15,697 nt of DNA from an uncultured Xanthobacteraceae bacterium (GTDB lineage Bacteria > Pseudomonadota > Alphaproteobacteria > Rhizobiales > Xanthobacteraceae). Under the pieces are notes generated by a model. It was not told the DNA's origin, searched no databases, and saw only the letters and a program-made list of their open reading frames with translations. Positions 1-5,610 of the stretch are shown piece by piece. The DNA is taken from assembly GCA_955652195.1 (NCBI GenBank), contig CATPBC010000283.1, positions 1 to 15,697 on the forward strand. The letters run 5' to 3'. Position 1 is the stretch's first letter. The number at the start of each line of letters is the position of its first letter. A program made the position numbers and the translations under genes.

Positions 1-291
1 CCCGATCTTCTGATTCTGGACGAACCATTCGTTTCGCTTGACGCGGCGCTGGCCGATCGATTGCGGGGCGAGCTCACCGAACTCGTTTCTCGCCGGTCGG
101 TGACGACGCTCGTCGTGAGCCACAATATCGAGGAAGCGATCGGGCTTGCCGATCGCGTCTTTCTGCTTTCGTCTTCTCCCGCCCATGTGCTTGCCGACGT
201 GCCTATCGAGCATCCGCGCAAACCGCGATCGGCGGATGAGATCGCGGCGATGGCGAATAGAATAATGGGCTTTGCCGATTCGGCGCATTGA
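1..291 (+). CDS. ABC transporter ATP-binding protein, NitT/TauT-like, C-terminal part
   Basis: Frame 1 is open from the first base of the window to a TGA at 289-291, so the gene starts upstream and only the last 96 residues are seen. They begin in the Walker B segment (LLILDEPF, then a SLD D-loop) and continue to the switch histidine in VVSHNIEEA and a short C-terminal tail. The acidic Walker B pair and the H-x-x-x-E-A pattern are typical of cytoplasmic ATPases of the nitrate/sulfonate/taurine import family (SsuB/TauB-like). Walker A, Q-loop and signature lie outside the window. Its substrate cannot be told from this fragment. It converges on the permease gene that ends at 313, with about 20 bp between the stops, so it belongs to a different transcription unit, and nothing seen links it to methanol oxidation. 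Confidence 0.85.
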   Translation, partial: PDLLILDEPFVSLDAALADRLRGELTELVSRRSVTTLVVSHNIEEAIGLADRVFLLSSSPAHVLADVPIEHPRKPRSADEIAAMANRIMGFADSAH

Positions 292-312
292 GCGCTCGAG
301 CGCCCAACGCTC

Positions 313-1128
313 TTATGCGGCTTGCGGCTGGGCGGTGCGGCGGATCATGCCCCACTGCGGGTTATAGCCGTGCACCGCCAGGAGAAAGAATAAAATCGTC
401 GCGCCGCAGACGACGGCTGCCGAAAGCGGTTCAACCTCGCCGTAAAGCGCGAAGCGGATCAATTCCACCGCGTAAGTGAAGGGATTAACCGTCGCGACGA
501 TATAGACCCATTGCGATCCGCTCTGCTGCAGCTTCCACAGCGGATAGAGCGCCGAAGAGAAGAAAAACATTGGAAACATCACAAAATTCATCGCACCGGC
601 AAAGTTTTCGACTTGGCGAATGTAGACCGACAGGAATAACCACAGCGCGCCGAGCATCAGTCCGGACACGATCAGCGCCGGCAGCACTTCGAGCCAGGCC
701 AGCGGCTCGAATGTGACGTCGAACACGATGCAAATGGCGAGAAAAGCGTAGCAGGTGATGACCGAAAGGGCGGTACCGGCGCAGAGCTTGCACGCTAATA
801 GGACCCAGCGCGGCAGAGGCGCCGTGAGCAAAAGACGCATCATTCCCATTTCGCGGTCATAGACCATGGACAGCGACGATTGCATGGCATGAAATAAAAG
901 AATGATGCCGAGCAATCCGGGTACAATGTAGACCTGATAGGTAACGTAGACCTTATAAGGGGGGATGATTGATACCCCGAATACGTCGTAAAAGCCGACT
1001 GCGAATACCGCAAGCCACATTAGCGGGCGAACGAGCGCAGAAAGCAGTCGGCCGCGCTGCTGCACGAACTTTATGATCTCGCGGACGGTGACGGCGCGCA
1101 GCGCGCGAAGAACGTGGATAAATCTCAT
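313..1128 (-). CDS. ABC-2 type permease of the PQQ-associated alcohol oxidation system
   Basis: A 271-residue inner-membrane protein with about six hydrophobic segments (roughly residues 33-50, 66-82, 112-136, 146-168, 178-197, 238-253). It has ABC-2 exporter hallmarks: the cytoplasmic stretch VYDREMGMMRLLLTAPLPR (about 89-107), SSALYPLW (191-198) and NPFTYAVELIR (215-225). The family resembles the PedC-like permeases encoded beside PQQ-dependent alcohol dehydrogenases. It presumably pairs with the divergently transcribed ATPase at 1286-2029 to move an unknown substrate; the binding protein and propeller usually found with it lie about 9 kb away at 10590-12763. The ATG at 1128 gives a normal family N-terminus; the ribosome binding site is weak. 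The export direction is inferred from the ABC-2 fold, and the presence of a companion periplasmic binding protein makes direction uncertain. Confidence 0.9.
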   Translation of the reverse strand: MRFIHVLRALRAVTVREIIKFVQQRGRLLSALVRPLMWLAVFAVGFYDVFGVSIIPPYKVYVTYQVYIVPGLLGIILLFHAMQSSLSMVYDREMGMMRLLLTAPLPRWVLLACKLCAGTALSVITCYAFLAICIVFDVTFEPLAWLEVLPALIVSGLMLGALWLFLSVYIRQVENFAGAMNFVMFPMFFFSSALYPLWKLQQSGSQWVYIVATVNPFTYAVELIRFALYGEVEPLSAAVVCGATILFFLLAVHGYNPQWGMIRRTAQPQAA

Positions 1129-1223
1129 GAGCGATCTTTGGACGCTGCCATCCCGCCATTTAATGATCAGGCGGAGGCCAACCTAACTCTGACGCACGCC
1201 GACGATCAAGCGAACTCCTGCAC

Positions 1224-1286
1224 GTGATCCAAGTGAACCAGGTGAAGCAAGTGATCTAATTAAGCCAAATGATATCAGTGATTTTA
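1224..1286 (+). repeat. Seven imperfect 9-bp tandem units leading into the ATPase start codon
   Basis: Between the divergent permease and ATPase genes the sequence repeats with a strict 9-bp period: units begin at 1224, 1233, 1242, 1251, 1260, 1269 and 1278, with consensus near GTGAnCCAA. Units 1-4 are closest to each other; unit 5 (TTAAGCCAA) is the most changed. The last unit ends on the first base of the ATG at 1286. No Shine-Dalgarno motif of normal strength is seen in front of that ATG. It could be a multi-site operator, a translation-control leader or simple slippage sequence; the sequence alone does not decide. Confidence 0.7.
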
Positions 1287-2029
1287 TGACACCTAAACCA
1301 AGCGGCCCCGCCCTGATCCTCGACAATGTCGTCAAAACCTACGGCTCGATCCGTGCCGTTGACGGCGTGAGCTTCAGCGTCGCGCCCGGCGAATTCGTTG
1401 CGCTGCTCGGGCCGAATGGCGCCGGCAAGACCACGCTGTTCCAGCTTCTTTCCGGGCTGTTTGTTCCGGATTCCGGCCGGGTGAAAATCATGGGACAAGA
1501 TATGCGGCGCAATCCGGTGCCGGCCTTGGCGATGCTGGGAATTGTCTTTCAACAGCCGGCTCTCGATCTGGAATTGAGCGTCAGCGAAAATCTGTTGTTT
1601 CATGCCGGGCTTCACGGCATGCGACGAAGCGCTGCCAAGGAGCGCATCGCCGCCGAGCTCAAACGGCTCAGCCTTGCCGAACGGGCAAAAGACAAGGCGG
1701 GGCAGTTGAGCGGCGGTAACCGGCGGCGGGTCGAGCTCGCCCGTGCCTTGTTACACGATCCGCGCGTACTGTTGATGGACGAGGCGACGGTTGGGCTCGA
1801 TCCGGCCAGCCGCAGCGATTTGCTTAAATTGATGCTGACCATGCGCGTGGAGCGCTCGGTCGCGGTGTTATGGGCGACGCATCTGTGCGATGAGGTCTCA
1901 GGTGCCGACCGGGTCATCGTGCTGCATCGCGGCAAGGTCCTCGCCGATGCCACGCCGGCACAGCTTATTGCCCGCTCGGGGACAGCCACCATCGAGCAGG
2001 CATTTCTGGCAATGACTGGACCGCAATAG
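1286..2029 (+). CDS. ABC transporter ATP-binding protein of the PQQ-dependent alcohol dehydrogenase system
   Basis: A complete 247-residue cytoplasmic ATPase. Walker A is GPNGAGKT (42-49), the Q-loop is VFQQP (Q89), the signature is LSGGN (141-145, with Asn in place of the usual Gln), Walker B is VLLMDEA (161-167) and the switch histidine is H199 in WATHL. The pattern matches the drug/polysaccharide-export type ATPases that accompany PQQ alcohol dehydrogenases, and it pairs with the ABC-2 permease encoded divergently. It would power transport by that permease. The frame is open upstream back to a TGA at 1190-1192, but contains no ATG, GTG or TTG before 1286, so ATG 1286 is the first usable start. 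It converges on the lanmodulin-like gene, 29 bp away. Confidence 0.92.
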   Translation: MTPKPSGPALILDNVVKTYGSIRAVDGVSFSVAPGEFVALLGPNGAGKTTLFQLLSGLFVPDSGRVKIMGQDMRRNPVPALAMLGIVFQQPALDLELSVSENLLFHAGLHGMRRSAAKERIAAELKRLSLAERAKDKAGQLSGGNRRRVELARALLHDPRVLLMDEATVGLDPASRSDLLKLMLTMRVERSVAVLWATHLCDEVSGADRVIVLHRGKVLADATPAQLIARSGTATIEQAFLAMTGPQ

Positions 2030-2052
2030 ACCGCCGCTGTGGTTGCTGCGGC

Positions 2053-2068
2053 GCTGCACTAGTGCAGC
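2053..2068. repeat. 16-bp perfect palindrome between convergent genes
   Basis: GCTGCACTAGTGCAGC is a perfect inverted repeat that contains the stop codon of the lanmodulin-like gene. A second pairing is possible between TTGCTGC at 2043-2049 and GCAGCAA at 2064-2070. No T-run follows on either strand, so it is not a classical rho-independent terminator. It may form an RNA hairpin that protects the 3' ends of the converging transcripts. Confidence 0.4.
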
Positions 2069-2463
2069 AATCGGGCGAGGGCCTGGCCGGAAGCGGTGCG
2101 GAACTCTGCCGCACTTACGGTGCCGTCGTTATCGGGATCGGCGGCTTTGAACCGCTTTTCGACCGCCGCAAGATATTCGTTCTTGGTCAAGGTCTTGTCG
2201 TTGTCCGGATCGGCGGCAGTGAGGTCCCTCCGGCTCAGGCGGCCCTGCAACTCCTTGATGTCGAGCGTGCCGTCTTTGTCACGATCGAGCTTGTCGAAGA
2301 GGTCGCTTGCCGCCTTCTTGGCCTCGGCAAGGTCCACCGTGCCGTCATTATCGGTGTCAAATAGAGCGACCGGGGACGGCTTCTTGGCAAAGACAGCGCG
2401 CGTCGCTCCGATGCCGGCAAGCCCGGTGATGGCCGCCAATATGGCGTTGCGTCGGGAAATCAT
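2059..2463 (-). CDS. lanM: Lanmodulin-like four-EF-hand periplasmic protein
   Basis: A 134-residue secreted protein with an N-terminal signal of about 26 residues that starts SRRNAIL, twin-arginine-like, and ends near VFA. Four 12-residue EF loops follow: 36-47 (DTDNDGTVDLAE), 60-71 (DRDKDGTLDIKE), 85-96 (DPDNDKTLTKNE) and 109-120 (DPDNDGTVSAAE). Successive loops are only 12-13 residues apart, the compact spacing of lanmodulin rather than the wider spacing of calmodulin. From memory the mature sequence aligns without gaps to Methylobacterium lanmodulin, including a shared EYLAAVE and FKAA. Lanmodulin binds lanthanides very tightly in the periplasm, and its loops carry Pro at position 2; here only loops 3 and 4 keep it. 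Loops 3 and 4 also lack the position-9 Asp, and loop 3 has Lys in place of the position-6 Gly. ATG 2463 has GAGG at a good distance. Calcium binding is the alternative. Confidence 0.88.
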   Translation of the reverse strand: MISRRNAILAAITGLAGIGATRAVFAKKPSPVALFDTDNDGTVDLAEAKKAASDLFDKLDRDKDGTLDIKELQGRLSRRDLTAADPDNDKTLTKNEYLAAVEKRFKAADPDNDGTVSAAEFRTASGQALARLLH

Positions 2464-2498
2464 GGGGAATCCTCGCGATGACGAGCTTCTTTGAGAAT

Positions 2499-2528
2499 TA
2501 AGTACGTTCGCAGCTCTGAGTTCCGCAA
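2499..2528 (-). promoter_or_regulatory. Possible sigma-70 promoter of the lanmodulin-like gene
   Basis: Read on the minus strand, TTGCGG (2528-2523) lies 18 bp before TACTTA (2504-2499), about 36 bp before the start codon. The -35 hexamer and spacing are the same as in the candidate pqqA promoter, but the -10 box is a weak match. It suggests that the lanmodulin-like gene could be expressed apart from the upstream kinase/regulator genes. Confidence 0.25.
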
Positions 2529-2544
2529 GCGGGTGCCCGACATT

Positions 2545-2570
2545 TCATTTCAGTTTCTCATTTCAGTTTC
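2545..2570. repeat. 13-bp direct tandem duplication
   Basis: TCATTTCAGTTTC occurs at 2545-2557 and again at 2558-2570, an exact head-to-tail copy. The second copy runs into the stop codon (2569-2571) of the small periplasmic protein gene. It looks like a recent slippage duplication in the spacer upstream of the lanmodulin-like gene. Confidence 0.7.
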
Positions 2571-2925
2571 AGCGGTTCTCGCAGGATGTCAGATCCTTTT
2601 CCCGGATCGAGAAGATTGCGCCCGGTTCGATTTTTATGTTCTGCACGTAGCAGCTGCGGCCCGTCGTGTCTGTGAACTTCGCGTCATATACCCCCGCCGG
2701 CACATCACGGATGGCCAGCCGCTCATCGAAATCGACGCGGCCGTCCTTGTCATTCTGACACTGGTTCGGACCCCAATCCGATGTTCCGGCCGGGGCCAGA
2801 TAGAATTGCGAAATCGTATTTTTGGTCAAATTCCAGAATCGTGTCGGTCGTTGTTGCGCGGCAGCTTCGCGAACGCCGGCCGCTACGGCAAGCGTCAATA
2901 CGAGGATATGGCACAACTTGCTCAC
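2569..2925 (-). CDS. Small periplasmic protein with EF-loop-like motif
   Basis: A 118-residue protein with a Sec-type signal peptide (hydrophobic 7-18, cleavage probably after AAA at 21-23). I do not recognise a named family. Residues 57-68 (QNDKDGRVDFDE) match a 12-residue EF loop at positions 3, 5, 6, 9 and 12, with Gln in place of Asp at position 1 and Arg at position 7. The rest looks like a small beta fold (RFWNLTKNTI, YLAPAG, GVYDAKF, GAIFSI). Cysteines at 56, 92 and 115 could form one disulfide. The start is GTG at 2925, supported by AGGA about 8 bp upstream and by the signal peptide that follows. It lies between the response regulator (94 bp upstream) and the lanmodulin-like gene (105 bp downstream), all in one direction, which suggests a periplasmic metal-related role; that is inference. 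Confidence 0.8.
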   Translation of the reverse strand: MSKLCHILVLTLAVAAGVREAAAQQRPTRFWNLTKNTISQFYLAPAGTSDWGPNQCQNDKDGRVDFDERLAIRDVPAGVYDAKFTDTTGRSCYVQNIKIEPGAIFSIREKDLTSCENR

Positions 2926-3019
2926 GGGGGTTCCTTCGCACCGCTCTCCACAGGTCCCAGCGCCAGGGCTTAGCTCAGGAATGGCATGCGGTAAACGCGG
3001 CGCGCCGGCTTATAGAGGC

Positions 3020-3673
3020 TTATGCTTTTGAAGGCAGTTGCTGCGCCGCCGATAATAATTGCACGGCGATACGGATCAGATCAGGCAGATTCTCGGCGTT
3101 CAGTTTCTGCTTGAGCTGCGAACTGACATTGACGACGGTTTTGTAACTTACGTTGAGGTCGTCGGCGATGCGGTTATAGGACTTGCCTTGGGCGAGCAAC
3201 GACAAGGTCTGCAGTTCCCGAGGCGTAAGGCCGGCGAGCGGATTCTGCCCTCCCGGTGTATTCGCAAATGCCACTTGCAAAGCGAGATCGTCGCTCAAAT
3301 ACCGCCTGCCAACGCGCACCTTTTTGAACGCTTCGATGAAGTGCTCAGGCGAGGTATCCTTGACCACGTAACCGGTGGCGCCGGCTTGCAGGGCGCGGGC
3401 GACAACCACGGGATCGCTGTGCATGCTGAAAACGAGGATGCGCACGTTCATATCGTCGGCCCGAATGCGCCGAATCAATTCGAGTCCGCCGAGCCCGCTG
3501 TCGTGTAAGCCAAGATCGATAATGACGACCTCCGGACGCTTGCCGCTGAATAGCCGGTATCCGGATGCGGCATCCGCGGCCTCGATCACGTCGGTCACGC
3601 CGGCATCTTCCAGCATGCGCCGGCAACCCTGCAGCACGATCGGGTGGTCATCAATGATCAGGACCTTGGTCAT
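3020..3673 (-). CDS. NarL/LuxR-family response regulator
   Basis: A 217-residue DNA-binding regulator counted from ATG 3673. The receiver domain spans about 1-120, with the acidic pair D8-D9, phosphoacceptor D53 (VVIIDLGL) and the conserved Lys in YVVKDTS. A GerE/LuxR helix-turn-helix fills the C-terminal third (LTPRELQTLSLLAQGKSYNR onward, ending near VNVSSQLKQKL). It resembles the ExaE/AgmR-type regulators of PQQ alcohol oxidation. It overlaps the end of the kinase gene by 23 bp, so the two are translationally coupled partners. A TTG at 3685 in the same frame would add four residues; ATG 3673 is preferred because MTKVLIIDDHP is the usual N-terminus and GGAA lies 8 bases before it. Targets are not visible; pqqA and the xox genes are the natural candidates. 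Confidence 0.92.
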   Translation of the reverse strand: MTKVLIIDDHPIVLQGCRRMLEDAGVTDVIEAADAASGYRLFSGKRPEVVIIDLGLHDSGLGGLELIRRIRADDMNVRILVFSMHSDPVVVARALQAGATGYVVKDTSPEHFIEAFKKVRVGRRYLSDDLALQVAFANTPGGQNPLAGLTPRELQTLSLLAQGKSYNRIADDLNVSYKTVVNVSSQLKQKLNAENLPDLIRIAVQLLSAAQQLPSKA

Positions 3674-5201
3674 CGTGTTTTCCAATTATCCTGGCGCCGC
3701 CCCGGTACGACGCGTCGGCTTCGCCGATCGGAATGCTGATGCTGACACAGGTGCCGCAGCCGGTTTCGCTGTCGAGAGAATAATGGCCGCCTAGCCCCTC
3801 AACGCGCTCCTGCATGCCGCGGATTCCCAATCCCGCCGGCGCGCCCACAGCCATGCCGCGGCCGTCGTCGTGGACCGTCACTTTCAGCAGCGCCGCAGCG
3901 CCGTCGTCATGGATGTCGATGGCGACATGCTTTGCCTGTGCGTGGCGGATCGCGTTAGTCAGGCTCTCCTGAATGCAGCGGTAGACGGTGAGATCGATCG
4001 AATCCCCGTAGCTTGGCGCAAGCCCTTGAGCGCGCAAGTCGAACGAAGTCTGCGGCGTTTGCCGTGCGCGTTCGCCCACGAGCTGTGCGAGGATGTCCTT
4101 CAGCGGCACGTGGCCGAGCGCCATCGGCCGCAGGCGGTCGAGCATAGTGCGGTTGATGGCCTGCAGGTGCTCGACCGTGGCGACGATCTCGCGGGCGCGC
4201 TCGGACATTTTCTGCGCGGCCTTCTCCGGAAGCTCTGCCATCGCCGCGGCGATCGAGGCGGCGCAGACCTTCAGTCCGAACAGACACGGACCCACCTCGT
4301 CATGCAGTTCGAGCGCAGTGCGCCGGCGTTCGTCGTCCTGCGCGCTGATCAGCCGCCGGTTCAGCGTACGATTTTCCGCCCGCGCGGTCTCGAGCGCGCG
4401 GGCGAGTGCGTTGAAGCGAGCCACAATGACCGCCAATTCGCGCGGATAGGGCTGCGGCAGCCGAACTCCGTAGCTTTGACGTCGAAGGTCTGACAGACCG
4501 GCGCCCAGCGCGGTCAAAGGGTCGAGCACGCGGCCGAACAGCACATAGAGGAGGCCGATCATCGTGAGGTTGAGCAGCACGGCGACCGACCCGATCGCGA
4601 GCAGGTTTTCCCACACCTCCGCAATTTCGTCGGCGGGCTCGCCGACGATCTCGACCTGTCCGACCGGCCGGCCTGCGGCAATGACGGGAATGTCGTGGGG
4701 CTCGACCGCGGGGGCGACGAGCGCGGCAAACCAGACCGGCGCCGGCGCATGCTCCTTAGCGCCAAAGGTCAGGGCGGGCGCCACGGGCATACCTGCCGGA
4801 TCCTTTACGGCGATGCGCACGTGGCGCATCGAGCGCAGTTGCGTGGGAAGCGCGCGCAAAAATTCCTCGGCGCTGAGTTGCTGGCCGACATATTTCGCAG
4901 CATCGCCGACCAGGAGCTCAGCGAGATGAACCGAGGCCGCAATTTCGACACTGGTTTGCGCGCGCGCCCGCCAAATCGCGATCGTGCCGGAGAGCAGCGC
5001 GGCCAAGAGATCGATGAGGACGAACACGACCAGAAGCTGCAAACGAATAGAACGGCCATACCACAGTCCATGCAGCATGCGCTGCCGCGGCGAGGCTGCA
5101 GTCAGCGATCCGGCGGTGGGAGCGAATTGCGCGCTAATGACCTTCCCCCTGCGCCCCTCGTGCAACTGCGCCGCTGCCTTCGCCGGCGCGTATCGCCCCA
5201 C
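3651..5201 (-). CDS. Membrane sensor histidine kinase, HisKA_3 (NarX/UhpB) type
   Basis: A 516-residue inner-membrane kinase. A cytoplasmic N-terminal tail is followed by a membrane segment (about 53-77), a periplasmic sensor region of about 125 residues with no family I recognise, a second membrane segment (about 200-222), a HAMP-like linker and coiled coil (223-285), and a HisKA_3 dimerisation domain with phosphoacceptor H300 in ERRRTALELHDEVG. The ATPase domain has the N-box QESLTNAIRHA (411-421), DDGRGM (445-450) and GLGIRGMQERV (458-468). It would phosphorylate the overlapping response regulator. The start is GTG 5201, strongly supported by GGAGG six bases upstream; a later in-frame ATG (residue 42) lacks this. 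The gene is divergent from pqqA across 266 bp. The signal is unknown: lanthanide, alcohol or PQQ status are possibilities. Confidence 0.92.
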   Translation of the reverse strand: MGRYAPAKAAAQLHEGRRGKVISAQFAPTAGSLTAASPRQRMLHGLWYGRSIRLQLLVVFVLIDLLAALLSGTIAIWRARAQTSVEIAASVHLAELLVGDAAKYVGQQLSAEEFLRALPTQLRSMRHVRIAVKDPAGMPVAPALTFGAKEHAPAPVWFAALVAPAVEPHDIPVIAAGRPVGQVEIVGEPADEIAEVWENLLAIGSVAVLLNLTMIGLLYVLFGRVLDPLTALGAGLSDLRRQSYGVRLPQPYPRELAVIVARFNALARALETARAENRTLNRRLISAQDDERRRTALELHDEVGPCLFGLKVCAASIAAAMAELPEKAAQKMSERAREIVATVEHLQAINRTMLDRLRPMALGHVPLKDILAQLVGERARQTPQTSFDLRAQGLAPSYGDSIDLTVYRCIQESLTNAIRHAQAKHVAIDIHDDGAAALLKVTVHDDGRGMAVGAPAGLGIRGMQERVEGLGGHYSLDSETGCGTCVSISIPIGEADASYRGGARIIGKHDDQGPDH

Positions 5202-5467
5202 CGCGGTCCTCCAAGAATACGACGGGCTGCGACCGACTGGAGGTCTGGGGGACAGCCAAGAGCCATCGTTTCAGGGAATTAGGCCATATTCAATGCGGAG
5301 GGCAGGTCAAAGGGCAACAGGAGAGGGGGCGATGACCGATCCGCAATGCGCTTTTCCCTCTCGATTATTCCGCCATGCTCCCATGAAGAAAATGCGTCCA
5401 AAAGGCACTTGCGGTTGTGGGCGCTTACGCTTTATCATCTCGGGGAAAGTCCAAAAGGGAGGACACC
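5202..5467. promoter_or_regulatory. Divergent intergenic region between histidine kinase gene and pqqA
   Basis: This 266-bp region must carry promoters for the kinase operon (minus) and pqqA (plus). Only the pqqA promoter is recognisable. A GGAGG ribosome binding site for the kinase lies just upstream of its GTG. No clear inverted repeat that could be a response-regulator site was found by eye. Confidence 0.5.
5409..5438 (+). promoter_or_regulatory. Candidate sigma-70 promoter of pqqA
   Basis: TTGCGG at 5409-5414 and TATCAT at 5433-5438 are separated by 18 bp and lie about 30 bp upstream of the pqqA start codon. Transcription would begin near 5445, leaving a short leader with the GGGAGG ribosome binding site at about 5457-5462. 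Confidence 0.5.
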
Positions 5468-5545
5468 ATGGCCTGGACGACACCCGTTCTGGTTGAAATC
5501 TGCGTCGGCCTCGAGATCAACGGCTACCTGCCGCCCGAGTTCTAA
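5468..5545 (+). CDS. pqqA: Coenzyme PQQ precursor peptide PqqA
   Basis: A 25-residue peptide, MAWTTPVLVEI followed by CVGLEINGYLPPEF. It carries the PqqA signature: an E-I-C-V-G block and the Glu-x-x-x-Tyr pair (E16, Y20) whose side chains the radical SAM enzyme PqqE crosslinks and which become the backbone of pyrroloquinoline quinone. PQQ is the redox cofactor of XoxF. The ATG at 5468 has a near-perfect ribosome binding site, GGGAGG five bases upstream. A promoter lies just before it and a strong terminator 30 bp after its TAA, so it forms a single-gene transcript. No pqqB, C, D or E follows; the gene downstream is on the other strand. PQQ assembly enzymes must be encoded elsewhere, perhaps with another pqqA copy. 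The short length and conserved crosslink motif make the call secure. Confidence 0.96.
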   Translation: MAWTTPVLVEICVGLEINGYLPPEF

Positions 5546-5574
5546 TCGCCGTTTTCGGATTACTTGATCTGGCG

Positions 5575-5610
5575 GACGCCCGTTAACAGCGGGCGTCATT
5601 GCCTTTTTTT
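5575..5610 (+). terminator. Rho-independent terminator of pqqA
   Basis: GACGCCCG (5575-5582) and CGGGCGTC (5590-5597) form a perfect 8-bp stem with a 7-base loop, followed after six bases by seven T residues (5604-5610). It ends the pqqA transcript. It overlaps the last codons of the convergent DUF447 gene, whose TAA (5583-5585 on the minus strand) sits in the loop. The minus strand has no T-run after the stem, so it should act in one direction only. Confidence 0.85.

Noticed and set aside
1224..1259. Mini-ORF in the 9-bp repeat as a real gene
   Set aside because: It has a GTG start, no adequate ribosome binding site and only 11 codons; kept as a possibility within the repeat finding but not called as a CDS.
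1224..1286. 9-bp repeat as a CRISPR array
   Set aside because: Units are far too short, contiguous without spacers, and no cas genes are present.
2053..2068. Palindrome as a rho-independent terminator
   Set aside because: No T-run follows on either strand.
4695..5282. 195-codon plus-strand open frame opposite the kinase N-terminus
   Set aside because: Arg-rich, low-complexity composition, no motif, and antisense to a well-supported sensor kinase.
5346..5567. 73-codon plus-strand open frame overlapping pqqA
   Set aside because: It reads pqqA in another frame, has no ribosome binding site, and covers the pqqA promoter.
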